Shown here: positions 26,674-35,878 of the stretch, one piece after another
Position numbering within the stretch: position 1 is the first letter of the stretch
Layout: each line of letters starts with the position of its first letter
Source of the DNA: an uncultured Opitutia bacterium
Lineage (GTDB): Bacteria; Verrucomicrobiota; Verrucomicrobiia; Opitutales; UBA953
Reading direction: 5' to 3'
DNA length: 64,000 nucleotides
Assembly: GCA_903840355.1 (NCBI GenBank)
Contig: CAIMFJ010000007.1
Coordinates: forward strand, 1 to 64,000
The notes under the pieces: model-generated
The model's input: only the letters and a program-made list of their open reading frames with translations
What the model was told of the DNA's origin: nothing
Databases searched by the model: none
Position numbers and translations under genes: made by a program

Positions 26674-27540
26674 TTATTTCTTGGCTTCGTAGCCAGGGAG
26701 CGGCTTACCGTCGGCGTCAATCTTGTTGACGGTCCAGAGCAAGCCACGGGTGACGAGGGCTAAGTAACGGTCGTCTTGCACGGTGGCGTTGTTGTGGCCG
26801 ATGGTGGTGCTGAAGATGCGGGTCTTCTTGGGGCCGTATTCATTGGTCCAAGCGACAATCTTTTCGTTCACGCTTTCCTTGGCAGGAATCACTTTGCCGT
26901 CTTTGTCTTTCTTCTCCGGAGTCTTTTGGACTTGGGTGCCGTTGGCGAGGGCCTTGCCGGTGATGACTTGGACGTTATTGTAGAGTTCTTCGTTCACCGT
27001 GGTCCAATCTTCGAGACCTTTGGTGATGGGGCTATCGTGGTCGGTGAACTTGATCGAAATCGGCAGTTGTGCACCATGGCCCGTAGATTGGAGACCAAGC
27101 ATTTCGTACCAGTGCGAGTTGTCGTCGCCCACTTTTACGGGTTGTTGGAACTTGCCCCAGCGGTAGGAGTGCATGGCGCAGTGGAGGTTGACCGCCGGCA
27201 CGCCTTCGCGGTGGGCCTTCAAGATGTTTTCGAGGTAGGCAGGATCGGTGATGTCGGCCGCACACTCGTCGTGAACCACGACGTCGAATTGCTTGTACCA
27301 ATCGGGCTTATTGTAGATTTCAAACAGAGGCTTGGTGCTCTTGGTGGCGTCGTAAACGACTTCGACCGTGGCGTTCAAGCGGCTTTCGATGCCTTTCTTG
27401 AGGATTTCTTTTTGATTGGCGTAATCGTGGCAGCAACCACCCGCGACCAGGAGGACGCGCAGGGGTTTAACGTCTTCGGCTTGCAACAGGGAAGCCGTGC
27501 AAGCGACAAAGGCCAAAGCGAGGGTGTGGGTGATTTTCAT
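26674..27540 (-). CDS. Secreted ThuA-like protein
   Basis: Exported 288-residue protein (signal MKITHTLALAFVACTASLLQA) with a ThuA (trehalose-utilisation-like) glutamine-amidotransferase-like fold: VLLVAGGCCHDYANQ, FDVVVHDECAADI, VPAVNLHCAMHSYRWG and a late VRGLLWTVNKID-type segment. The reaction is unknown. ThuA family genes are linked to disaccharide use through 3-keto sugars in rhizobia. It is the last gene of the cytochrome operon, 50 bp after the membrane cytochrome gene, and ends at a strong terminator. A second secreted ThuA protein is at 45228-46256. Confidence 0.88.
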   Translation of the reverse strand: MKITHTLALAFVACTASLLQAEDVKPLRVLLVAGGCCHDYANQKEILKKGIESRLNATVEVVYDATKSTKPLFEIYNKPDWYKQFDVVVHDECAADITDPAYLENILKAHREGVPAVNLHCAMHSYRWGKFQQPVKVGDDNSHWYEMLGLQSTGHGAQLPISIKFTDHDSPITKGLEDWTTVNEELYNNVQVITGKALANGTQVQKTPEKKDKDGKVIPAKESVNEKIVAWTNEYGPKKTRIFSTTIGHNNATVQDDRYLALVTRGLLWTVNKIDADGKPLPGYEAKK

Positions 27541-27590
27541 GGGGGTGCTTAAAATTGGGGCAAAGGCCGGGTTGGGAGCAAAAGAAAAAA

Positions 27591-29132
27591 CTATTTTTTT
27601 GCCGGCATAACGGCGTTTTTCTCAGGTTTAGGGGGCTCGACTCCGGGCGAGGGTTCTTTGGGTTCTAGGGTGATGGTGTTCACGAGTCGGCATTGCGGCC
27701 GACGGGCTTGGAACTGTTTAAGACCCGCGGGCGTGACTTTCGTTCCCGCGACATAGAGGGCTTGTAGGTTAGGAGCATCGGCGAGGGCGAGTAAGCCCTG
27801 GTCGGTTAAAGCGGTGTTCACGAAGGAAGCACGCTGGAGGAAAGGGAGTTTTTTCGCCAAAACTTGCGCCGTGGCATCGCCGACTTTAGTGTCCGCCAGC
27901 ATCACGAATTGCGTCTTGGTAGCTTGGGCTAAAACTTCCGCCGCCTGATCATCCAAGGTCGTTAAGGCTAAATCGAGTTCGGCGACTTCTCCGAGGAGCG
28001 AGGTCAGACTCGCCAATTGGGCTTGGCCAAATTTTTGGCCCAAGGTGTGGGCGGAGATTCGCCAGCCTTTGGCTTCGAGTTCGGAGAGGGGTGTGATGGC
28101 GAGACCGAGTTGATCGGCGATTTTTTCCATCGCCGCTGCCGACTGGGCGTTCGGAGCGAAATGCGGTGTCGGAGCTTTAATCACCGTCGCGGGCCGACAG
28201 GCTTGCGCCAGTGCGGCGGGGATGGGCTGTTGACTCACCCAGAGTTTGAGGGCCTTGACTTGCGCATCATTGAGTGGGCTTTCGTCCTTGGGAGGCATGA
28301 CATCCTCGTCGTGGTGATCGAGGGTGATGCGTTTGATGACTTGGCTTTTCTCCAAGTCGCCCCACACGACCCCGGCCCCATCATGGCCGCCTTTTAAAAT
28401 CGCTGGTAGCGAATCGAGGCGGAGCTTCCCCTTCACCTTTTTCTCGCCGTGGCATTTTTCACAATGTTCTTTCAGCACCGGGGCAATCACTTGCGTGTAA
28501 TCCTGAGTGACGAGGGGACTCGGCGAGCTTTCCGCCGCCCAGGCCATGGGGACTAAAAAACCGCTGGGAACAGCGGTTTGGGTCGTGGTTTGTTTCGTCG
28601 ATTCTTTATTCGGTTTAAACGGGAAGTTTTTCCCGTGTACCATTTCGCCTCCGATGTGAGCGGCTAAACTCATCACGAGGATGGTGACGATTTGCAAGGC
28701 CACGCGGACTTTGAGGGACGCTTCGAAAATCACGACCCATGAAGCACTGGCCAAGAAAGATGCCGCGACGCCGGCCCATAAGTGATTGCGCACATCCGCA
28801 CTGTTTTCAAAGCCGTTGAAGTGAGCGTGGAAAATGCCGAACAACACCGCAATCCAAGTTCCCACGGCGGCGACCAGTGCGAGACGTCGGGTCGCGAGGT
28901 TGGCTTCGGCGTGGCGATCCCAGAGGTCGAACATCGGCACAATCAACAAAAGGGCTGCTGGGAGGTGCAGGGCGAGGATGTGGAAGTTGCCAGCGATGGA
29001 GAAAAGCATCGGCCCGCGGTTTTCCTCATCGGGTGGCAAGAACCAAGCTGCCAAGACGAGGAAGAGGTTGGGTCCCAGTGCCATCATTACCCGGGCGTAT
29101 TTGGTGAGAGGGTGAGCGGATTTCATGAGCAA
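27591..29132 (-). CDS. Membrane-anchored c-type cytochrome with C-terminal leucine-rich region
   Basis: 513 residues. Five predicted membrane helices lie within residues 10-175 (NFHILALHLPAALLLIVPMF, LVAAVGTWIAVLFGIFHAHF, VTILVMSLAAHIGGEMVHG), giving a DUF2231-like membrane part with several His that could hold haem b. After a linker comes a planctomycete-type cytochrome c domain: CEKCHG near residue 225 and the ligand-region DEDVMPPKDESPL. Residues about 340-480 contain leucine-rich or F-box-LRR-like repeats (LPFLQRASFVNTALTDQG, LQALYVAGTKVTPAG). It probably passes electrons from outside haem proteins into the membrane (inference). The linker-coding region (about residues 185-193) contains a full terminator-like hairpin on the coding strand. 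Confidence 0.83.
   Translation of the reverse strand: MLMKSAHPLTKYARVMMALGPNLFLVLAAWFLPPDEENRGPMLFSIAGNFHILALHLPAALLLIVPMFDLWDRHAEANLATRRLALVAAVGTWIAVLFGIFHAHFNGFENSADVRNHLWAGVAASFLASASWVVIFEASLKVRVALQIVTILVMSLAAHIGGEMVHGKNFPFKPNKESTKQTTTQTAVPSGFLVPMAWAAESSPSPLVTQDYTQVIAPVLKEHCEKCHGEKKVKGKLRLDSLPAILKGGHDGAGVVWGDLEKSQVIKRITLDHHDEDVMPPKDESPLNDAQVKALKLWVSQQPIPAALAQACRPATVIKAPTPHFAPNAQSAAAMEKIADQLGLAITPLSELEAKGWRISAHTLGQKFGQAQLASLTSLLGEVAELDLALTTLDDQAAEVLAQATKTQFVMLADTKVGDATAQVLAKKLPFLQRASFVNTALTDQGLLALADAPNLQALYVAGTKVTPAGLKQFQARRPQCRLVNTITLEPKEPSPGVEPPKPEKNAVMPAKK
28555..28579 (-). terminator. Terminator-like hairpin inside a coding sequence
   Basis: On the minus (coding) strand: AAACCGCTG, loop TTCC, CAGCGGTTT, then continuing U to give a run of six. 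It is a perfect 9-bp stem with U-tract located within the membrane cytochrome gene, between the membrane and haem parts. Whether it terminates is untested; ribosome coverage would normally suppress it. Confidence 0.55.
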
Positions 29133-29137
29133 ATCGT

Positions 29138-30616
29138 TTAGGCGAGAATTTCTTTTACCACTTTACCACTGGTGTCCGTCAAACGGAAGTCGCGACCTTG
29201 GAAGCGGTAGGTGAGTTTTTCGTGGTCGAAGCCGAGTTGGTGGAGGAGGGTGGCTTGAAGGTCGTGGACGTGGGTTTTGCCCGCGACGACTTCATAGCCA
29301 AATTCATCGGTTTCGCCGTAAGTAAAGCCAGACTTAAATCCACCGCCTGCCATAAACATGCTGAACGCATTGGGGTGGTGGTCGCGGCCGTAGAAACGAT
29401 TAGTGCTGCCCGAGCGGTTTTCCCACATGGGGGTACGACCGAATTCGCCGCCCCACACGACGAGGGTGTCTTCGAGCAGTCCGCGTTGCCGAAGGTCACG
29501 GATGAGTGCCGATGCCGCTCGATCCATGGCGAGACATTTAGAGGTGAAGGATTTGCCGAGTTCGGAGCCGGCCCCATCGCCGTGCGAATCCCAGCCCCAG
29601 TCGAAGAGTTGGATGAAGCGGACGCCGCGCTCAGCTAAGCGCCGGGCGAGTAAACAATTATTAGCAAAAGATTCTTTGCCAGGTGTGGCCCCATACATCG
29701 CCAACGTGGCTTCTGATTCTTGGGCGATGTCCATCGCCTCAGGGGCAGCCATTTGCATGCGGAAGGCGAGTTCGTACTGCGCAATGCGCGTGAGGGTTTC
29801 CGGGTCGCCCGCACTCTGGTATTCTTGCTGGTTTACTTGATGGAGCGCATCTAAGGCTGCCCGGCGAATATCGGTGTCGGTGCCTTTCGGGCTGTTCGAG
29901 AATAAAATCGGTTCGCCCGCAGAACGACACAGCACGCCTTGATAAACCGAAGGTAAGAAGCCGGCGGTCCACAGTTGTTTGCCGGCATCGGGGTTGCTGC
30001 TGCCCGAGAGCAAAACGATGTAGCCCGGGAGGTTGTCGTTCTCGGAACCGAGCCCATACGCAGCCCAAGCACCGAGGCTGGGTCGTCCAGCGATTTGACT
30101 GCCCGTGTGGGCCATTAATTGCGCGGGGGCGTGGTTAAACTGTTCGGTCCACAGGCTGCGGACGACGCAAAGTTCGTCGGCTACTTGGGCGAGGTGTGGA
30201 ATGCGGTCCGTCATCTCAATCCCCGACTGGCCGTGTTTCGTAAAAGGATAGAGCGGACCGAGCACTTGCGGACGTCCTTTGATGAACGCAAATTTCTTGC
30301 CAGCGATGAAGGAGTCGGGCGCAGGCTGACCGTGAAGTTTCGCCAACGCAGGTTTGTTATCAAAAAGCTCTAATTGCGAAGGTGCCCCGCACATGTGCAG
30401 GTAAATCACGCGCTTAGCTTTAGGTGCAAAGGGTGGGGCGTGGGGCGAGAGCGGGTTGGCTTTGCGGAGGGATTGATCGCTGCCGCGGAGACCCAAGGTG
30501 CCTAAAGCCATCGCACCTAAGCATAGCCCAGCGTTGTTTAAAAATTCCCGACGCGTGTTGAGCCGTACCTGAGCGAGTTGAGCTTCGTGGAGTAAGCGGT
30601 GGGGGTCGGTCGACAT
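29138..30616 (-). CDS. Tat-exported DUF1501 protein
   Basis: 492 residues with a Tat signal (NTRREFLNNAGLCLGAMALG) beginning near residue 21. DUF1501 proteins share the alkaline-phosphatase/sulfatase superfamily fold. Visible here are VIYLHMCGAPSQLELFDNKP, FDWGWDSHGDG and VVWGGEFGRTP with later DHHPNAFSMFMAGGG, residues of the metal-site type. No biochemical function is firmly assigned to the family, though DUF1501 genes nearly always sit beside DUF1549/DUF1553 cytochromes in Planctomycetes and Verrucomicrobia, as here. One base separates it from the PSD1 gene upstream, and five bases separate it from the membrane cytochrome downstream: one operon. Confidence 0.92.
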   Translation of the reverse strand: MSTDPHRLLHEAQLAQVRLNTRREFLNNAGLCLGAMALGTLGLRGSDQSLRKANPLSPHAPPFAPKAKRVIYLHMCGAPSQLELFDNKPALAKLHGQPAPDSFIAGKKFAFIKGRPQVLGPLYPFTKHGQSGIEMTDRIPHLAQVADELCVVRSLWTEQFNHAPAQLMAHTGSQIAGRPSLGAWAAYGLGSENDNLPGYIVLLSGSSNPDAGKQLWTAGFLPSVYQGVLCRSAGEPILFSNSPKGTDTDIRRAALDALHQVNQQEYQSAGDPETLTRIAQYELAFRMQMAAPEAMDIAQESEATLAMYGATPGKESFANNCLLARRLAERGVRFIQLFDWGWDSHGDGAGSELGKSFTSKCLAMDRAASALIRDLRQRGLLEDTLVVWGGEFGRTPMWENRSGSTNRFYGRDHHPNAFSMFMAGGGFKSGFTYGETDEFGYEVVAGKTHVHDLQATLLHQLGFDHEKLTYRFQGRDFRLTDTSGKVVKEILA

Positions 30617-30617
30617 G

Positions 30618-33600
30618 TTAGTCTTTGTTGAGGGCTCGGTCGGAGTTGAGCAACACGGTCACCACTTGCCACCAAGCGGCTTCCTCGATGCTGAGTCCGG
30701 CTGCTTGAGCGAGGGTCGGGTTCGCTTGGTAGTGTTGCTGGTTATAATGGAGGAAATTTAGATAGGTGTCGAGTTCGTGGGGGCGTGGTTGGCCGACGAT
30801 AATCCGTTGTAGCGCCGTTTCTAAACGCTGCCGTTCTGCGGTGGGCTCCGCCGCCAGTTGCTTGCCGAGCGCTTTGGCGGCTTCCACGAAGGCACTTTCA
30901 TTCATCGTCACTAAGGCATGCAAGGGCGTGTTCGTGTTGATCCGTTTCGCGACGCAGGTATCGCGTTCCGCGGCGTCAAAGACCATCGAAGCGGGGAAGG
31001 GCGAGGAGCGCTTCCAGAAAATATAAAGGGTGCGACTATACTTTTCCGGCCCTTGGGTCGTATTCCAGGTCTCGCCGCTGTAAGGTTGTTTCCAGATGCC
31101 CGGCGGCTGTTCGGGGAAAATGCTTGGACCGCCTTCTTTCTTGTAGAGCAACCCAGAGACGGCGAGCGCTTGGTCCCGAATCATTTCCGCCGAGAGACGC
31201 GTGCGGGGACCGTGGGCTAAGAGGCGATTGAAAGGATCCTTGCTGCGCAATTCTGGCGTCGCTTGCGAGGATTGCTGATAGGTCGCGGAGAGTACGATTT
31301 CGCGCAACAAGCGTTTCACGCTCCACTGCCACTCGGTGCTGAATTTGACGGCTAAGGTGTCGAGTAATTCAGGATGCGAGGGTCGTTCACCGACGGTGCC
31401 GAAGTCATCGGGCGTGGCGACCAGTCCGATGCCGTAAATTTCTTTCCACAGGTGATTCACCAAGACGCGGGCGGTTAAGGGATGCTGGGGAGAGGCAATC
31501 CAATGCGCTAAGTCGAGGCGGTTGCCGCCTTGTAGCAAGTTGCCCATTTCTGGCGGCGTGTGCGGTTTGATGGGGTCGCCTTTTACATTCCACGCCCCGC
31601 GCACGAGTACATGGCTGGCTCGTTGCATCCCAGCCTCTTGTTCTCGTATTACCGGAAGGCGCACGGGCTTAATGCTGGCTAATTCTTTTTTCAGATTAGC
31701 GACCTTGGGATCCTCAAGGTTTTGGCGGAAATCAAAATCTGCTCCGGTGGCCAGGGAGGGATTGCTGGAAGTACTGAGTTTGAAGGACCCCAGTGCGAAG
31801 CCGACATAAGGTGGCACGTTGTATTCAAAATCTAATTTCAATCGCAACGCCGTCGCGCCAGCAGGAGGCACGGTGGGCGTGCGAAGGTGGGCGATGAGTT
31901 CGTGGGGTTTCTTTTGACGTGGAGCCACAGCCCAGCCCATCGTCTTGAGATTCTCGTTGCGCAGGGTTTGCAAGGGATCAAAGCCTGCTTGGCTGAAATC
32001 TGCTTGGGCGTAAGCAAGGTCGAGGGGGATTTCACTACCGTTGGTCTTGAAATGATAAGTCTCTTGCGCGGGACCGGTGGCCACCGTCGACCACACGATT
32101 TGGCCTTGATGGTTGCGCAAACTGAGATGCGCCCCCGTAAAGCGTTCGGCCGTACCCCCGTCGGTGCGATTCCAAATCACGACTTCCGCGATTTCTTGCT
32201 CTTGGGCTAACGTGACTTCGAGCCAAGGGTTGGCACTGTCTTGGGCGTGGGCGAGGTCGCCATCTTTGCCGGTGTGTTGGCCGTTGATGACTTTTTCCGC
32301 TTCATAGCCTGCGCCGTAAACCGAGGACAGTTTGGCGGTGGCGGCGTGTGGACCAGCTTGCGTGAGGTTGTGGCCTTGGCGGTCGAGGAGTTCGACTTCA
32401 GAAAGGTTGAGCAAGCGGTGGTCACCGGGAAGTTCGATGTGTAAGGTTTGGCCTTTGACGGCCCCAGACGCAGGTACCACCCAATAAGCCTGCAGTGCAC
32501 TGATGACGAAATTCCCATCGGACGTTTTGCCAGCCCCGGCGTTTTTGTCGGCCACCACACTCTGGAGGTTGAGGGCGGTGAGGGCGCGTTGGGCACTGAG
32601 GGCGAAATCGACGGTGTAGGCGTCAGCTTTTACTTCCGGTCCGTCTACTTGCACGGTGTTTCCAGGTTTAGCTGAATTCTTAGAATTCGCCGTAAAAGCG
32701 AGCATCGCGGCGTTTTCCCACTTAGCCTGTTTGGCTGTGGGCATCGCGGGCTTAGTGCTTTTCGCACCTCCCAGCTGGGCGATTTTTTCTTTGAGACTTT
32801 CCAGACGCTGACGTTGTTCGGCAGAGTAGAAGTCGATGTTCGGGGCGTCGTCATCGCGATCGGCGTCCTGTGAAGTGTTGAAGTAAGCAAAGAGACCGTA
32901 GTAGTCGGTTTGGCGGAACGGATCGTAGGGGTGACCGTGGCATTGCACACAACCCATGGTCGTGCCTAAAAAGGCGGTGCTCAGCGTGCTTACCCGATCC
33001 ATCACGGCGTAGGAGCGAAACTCTTCGTCGTCGGTACCGCCTTCGGTGTTGGTGCGGGTTAAGCGACTGAAGCAGGTGGCGACTAAGTCGTCTTCGGTGG
33101 CTTGAGGTAGTAAATCCCCCGCGATTTGTTTCACGATAAACTGTTGGTAGGGCAGGTCTTGGTTGAACGAGCGAATCAACCAATCGCGGTAAGGCCACAT
33201 GGGTCGATTGCGGTCTTTTTCATAGCCCTGCGAGTCATTGTAGCGGGCGAGGTCCATCCACCAAGCCGCCCAACGTTCGCCGTAGCGCGGTGAATTCAGT
33301 AAGCGTTCCACTTCATGTTGGTAAGCCTGTGGAGAGGTGTCGGCGAGGAAGCTGGCCACTTCTGCGGGCGTAGGCGGCAGGCCCGTTAAATCAAAACTCA
33401 AGCGACGGACCAGGGTGGCTTTGTCGGCGGGGGCTGAGGGGTTGAGTTTTTCTTTTTCCAGTCGTGCGAGAATAAACGCATCGATACTGGTTTTGATCCA
33501 CGCCGGGTGGAGCGTCTCGGGTAAGGCTTGGGCGACCGCGGGTTCATAGGCCCAATGTTTTTGCCAAGGGGCGCCTTGCTTAATCCAGCGGGTGAAGACT

Positions 33601-33929
33601 TCGATTTGGGCCGCCGTTAAGGGTAGCTTGCCTTTCGGCATCCGCTCATCGGTGTCATGCGTTAGGAGTCGCTCCAGTAACTCGCTTTTTTCAGGATGGC
33701 CGGCGACGACGGGGATCTTGCCGGATTTCCCAGGCACGCGTATATCGTTTTCAAATTGTAAAGAAACGCCGCCGCCTTTTTTGACTCCCCCGTGGCAACC
33801 GATGCACTGGCTGTTGAAAATGGGGCGGATGTCGCGGGCGAAATCCACCACCGGTTCGGCGGCGGACAAGTCGAGGCTCCCGGTCAGCACGAGGCCGAGC
33901 CAGAGCAGGACTTGGGGCGGGAGTCGCAT
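30618..33929 (-). CDS. PSD1/DUF1549-DUF1553 planctomycete-type cytochrome c protein
   Basis: Large exported protein of about 1103 residues (signal MRLPPQVLLWLGLVLTGSLD). The order is: PSCyt1 haem domain with CIGCHG near residue 43; DUF1549, containing ERWAAWWMDLARYNDSQG and a second motif GCVQCHGHPYDPF near 327; a central beta-sandwich resembling F5/8-type carbohydrate-binding modules (NPWLEVTLAQEQEIAEVVIW); and DUF1553 in the last 350 residues (LVNHLWKEIYGIGLVATPDD, PFNRLLAHGPRTRLSAEMIR). The family is abundant in polysaccharide degraders and its reaction is not established. The binding module suggests contact with glycan. The frame opens upstream to 33992, but the ATG at 33929 starts the signal peptide. 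First gene of a four-gene operon. Confidence 0.93.
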   Translation of the reverse strand: MRLPPQVLLWLGLVLTGSLDLSAAEPVVDFARDIRPIFNSQCIGCHGGVKKGGGVSLQFENDIRVPGKSGKIPVVAGHPEKSELLERLLTHDTDERMPKGKLPLTAAQIEVFTRWIKQGAPWQKHWAYEPAVAQALPETLHPAWIKTSIDAFILARLEKEKLNPSAPADKATLVRRLSFDLTGLPPTPAEVASFLADTSPQAYQHEVERLLNSPRYGERWAAWWMDLARYNDSQGYEKDRNRPMWPYRDWLIRSFNQDLPYQQFIVKQIAGDLLPQATEDDLVATCFSRLTRTNTEGGTDDEEFRSYAVMDRVSTLSTAFLGTTMGCVQCHGHPYDPFRQTDYYGLFAYFNTSQDADRDDDAPNIDFYSAEQRQRLESLKEKIAQLGGAKSTKPAMPTAKQAKWENAAMLAFTANSKNSAKPGNTVQVDGPEVKADAYTVDFALSAQRALTALNLQSVVADKNAGAGKTSDGNFVISALQAYWVVPASGAVKGQTLHIELPGDHRLLNLSEVELLDRQGHNLTQAGPHAATAKLSSVYGAGYEAEKVINGQHTGKDGDLAHAQDSANPWLEVTLAQEQEIAEVVIWNRTDGGTAERFTGAHLSLRNHQGQIVWSTVATGPAQETYHFKTNGSEIPLDLAYAQADFSQAGFDPLQTLRNENLKTMGWAVAPRQKKPHELIAHLRTPTVPPAGATALRLKLDFEYNVPPYVGFALGSFKLSTSSNPSLATGADFDFRQNLEDPKVANLKKELASIKPVRLPVIREQEAGMQRASHVLVRGAWNVKGDPIKPHTPPEMGNLLQGGNRLDLAHWIASPQHPLTARVLVNHLWKEIYGIGLVATPDDFGTVGERPSHPELLDTLAVKFSTEWQWSVKRLLREIVLSATYQQSSQATPELRSKDPFNRLLAHGPRTRLSAEMIRDQALAVSGLLYKKEGGPSIFPEQPPGIWKQPYSGETWNTTQGPEKYSRTLYIFWKRSSPFPASMVFDAAERDTCVAKRINTNTPLHALVTMNESAFVEAAKALGKQLAAEPTAERQRLETALQRIIVGQPRPHELDTYLNFLHYNQQHYQANPTLAQAAGLSIEEAAWWQVVTVLLNSDRALNKD

Positions 33930-33990
33930 GGTTAAAAGTTGGGTTGAAGCCGTCGGGCTGGCAAGTGTCAGTCCGCTTGCTTTAAGACAC

Positions 33991-34021
33991 AAAAAAAGAC
34001 CACGGGTTGCACCGTGGTCTT
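33991..34021 (-). terminator. Intrinsic terminator after the small cytochrome gene
   Basis: Ten-bp stem AAGACCACGG/CCGTGGTCTT with a six-base loop, followed on the minus strand by a run of U. It separates the small cytochrome from the PSD1 operon. Confidence 0.93.
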
Positions 34022-34044
34022 GGCTATTAAAGCTAGTAGAAAAA

Positions 34045-34437
34045 TTACTTAGCTTCGATGAAAGCCTTCAACTTGGCCAATTGAGCGGCCGTCAGAGGCT
34101 CCGATTTGCTCTTCTTGGGAGGCATCGCAGCTTCGTCTTCGCGATCCTTGATGCCGAGTTCAGCACCCTTGTAGATTGAGCTCTTGCTCGCGTCGCCCCA
34201 GGTGAAACCAGCGCCGGCGTCCTTACCACCCTTGGTGGCGGCGTCGAGGGTCATGAGGTTCAAGCCACCCTTAGGCTTCTTGGCAGGGTCTTTGCCGTGG
34301 CAACCGATGCAGCTCTTTTCGAGGATCGGGAAGATGTCTGCTTTCCAAGCCTTTTCGCGGTCAGCGCTGGACTTAGGAGCATCCGCCGCCAGCACGGAGG
34401 CCGCAGCGATGAGGGGGAGGAGGGCGAGAATACGCAT
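34045..34437 (-). CDS. Small secreted monohaem cytochrome c
   Basis: 130 residues with a signal peptide (MRILALLPLIAAASVLAADA). One haem motif, SCIGCHG, lies in a planctomycete-type cytochrome domain, followed by MPPKKSKSEPLTAAQ, whose Met is the probable distal ligand. This is the same type of domain as in the membrane cytochrome and PSD1 genes downstream, here as a free soluble carrier, so it may shuttle electrons between them (inference). The frame extends to 34536 but would overlap the hflX gene; the ATG at 34437 starts a good signal peptide. Confidence 0.9.
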   Translation of the reverse strand: MRILALLPLIAAASVLAADAPKSSADREKAWKADIFPILEKSCIGCHGKDPAKKPKGGLNLMTLDAATKGGKDAGAGFTWGDASKSSIYKGAELGIKDREDEAAMPPKKSKSEPLTAAQLAKLKAFIEAK

Positions 34438-34496
34438 AGGGTTGTGAGGGTCTCTGGTGTAATAACCCCGGGATAAAAGGAAAGTTCCAGTTTTGA

Positions 34497-35819
34497 CTAT
34501 TTTGCGGGGGGATGGGGGGCGACCCAGGGCCGGCATAATTCTTGGAGACGAGGGGGGATGATGGCCTCGACCCAGACGCCTTCGTTTTCCGACCGGCTGC
34601 TTAAAATGGTGGCTCCTGCATGTAATTTAGCCAGTAAACCATACTGCTGATGGGGGAGGAGTAGGGTCATGGGGTGGTCTTTGGCCGCTGCGCAGGACTC
34701 GAGTTTTTCTAGTAGAGTTTGCAGTCCTTCACCGGTTTGGGTGCTGACGAGGATGGCCCCAGGGTGGTCGGCCAAGGCTTCCGCCCGTTGTAAGGAATCG
34801 GTGATGAGGTCGGCTTTATTTAGCACGGTGATGACCGGACGTTCCCCGGCGCCGATTTCTTGCAACACCGCCAAGGTCGTTTGCGCGTGCTTGAGTCGTT
34901 CGGGTGAAGCGAGGTCGACCACGTGAATGAGGAAGTCGGCTTGGACGGCTTCTTCGAGGGTGGCTTTAAAGGCTTCGATTAAACGGTGCGGTAAGCGGCG
35001 AATAAAACCGACCGTGTCGGTGAGGAGAAGGGCACGTCCCGAAGGCAAGGCCAAGCGGCGCGTCGTCGGATCGAGCGTGGCAAAGAGTTGATTTGCAGCC
35101 AAGACTTCCGCTCCGGTCAGGCGATTGAGCAGCGAAGATTTGCCGGCGTTGGTGTACCCCACAATCGAGAAGGTGGGCAAGGGGACGCGTTGGCGTTGTT
35201 TGCGTTGTGTAGCGCGTTGGGCCACGACGTTGGCTAAGTCGCGGCGGACTTTGGCGATCTTGTCGCGGATTTTACGCTGGTCCATTTCCATCTGCGTTTC
35301 ACCTGCGTCGCGTTGCATGGCCCCGCCCCCGCGTTGCCGATCTAAGTGGGACCAGAGTCGTTTGAGGCGAGGCAACATTTGTTGCAGTTGCGCGAGTTCG
35401 ACTTGCAGGACCGCTTCGCGTGTTTTGGCCCGTGCGATAAAAATATCTAAAATTACTTCCTGCCGATCAATGGTGCGAATGCCTTGGCTGTCTTTCTCCC
35501 AGTTGCGTTGTTGGGCGGGCGAAAGTTCGTCGTCGAAAATAATCAACCCGCAGTCTTTCTCGCGCGCTAAGGCGGCGATTTCTTCCATTTTACCCGAGCC
35601 GACTAAGTGGCGGGGGTTTTCTTCGCGCAGGCGAGCGATGACCGAGCCGCGGATTTCGACGCCGAGGTTGGATACCAACTCATGCAATTCGGCGAGCAGG
35701 TAGCCCGCTTCTTCGGCGGTTTCTTGCGGGCGTTGTAAGCCTACGAGGATGGCCCGATTCGCCCGAGCTAAGACGGCGGGGTCGTAAGGGTTGAATGGCT
35801 TAGAGGGAGAGTCCGACAC
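34497..35819 (-). CDS. hflX: GTPase HflX
   Basis: Ribosome-associated GTPase that can split stalled ribosomes, 440 residues. The N-terminal HflX domain has RHLVGSGKMEEIA and ELSPAQQRNWE; a helical linker includes RQRGGGAMQRDAGETQMEMD. The G domain shows the P-loop GYTNAGKSSLLNRL (G1), TLDPTTRRL (G2), TDTVGFIRRLP (G3) and NKAD (G4). The C-terminal tail is of normal length. Upstream there is no hfq gene, unlike in Enterobacteria. It may share a transcript with the small cytochrome gene 59 bp downstream, but no functional link is evident. Confidence 0.96.
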   Translation of the reverse strand: MSDSPSKPFNPYDPAVLARANRAILVGLQRPQETAEEAGYLLAELHELVSNLGVEIRGSVIARLREENPRHLVGSGKMEEIAALAREKDCGLIIFDDELSPAQQRNWEKDSQGIRTIDRQEVILDIFIARAKTREAVLQVELAQLQQMLPRLKRLWSHLDRQRGGGAMQRDAGETQMEMDQRKIRDKIAKVRRDLANVVAQRATQRKQRQRVPLPTFSIVGYTNAGKSSLLNRLTGAEVLAANQLFATLDPTTRRLALPSGRALLLTDTVGFIRRLPHRLIEAFKATLEEAVQADFLIHVVDLASPERLKHAQTTLAVLQEIGAGERPVITVLNKADLITDSLQRAEALADHPGAILVSTQTGEGLQTLLEKLESCAAAKDHPMTLLLPHQQYGLLAKLHAGATILSSRSENEGVWVEAIIPPRLQELCRPWVAPHPPAK

Positions 35820-35878
35820 TGGTGCGAAGGTTTAGTCTGACCGTTTTACCTAGGCTGCCAAGGTTAACTCGTGCGGCT

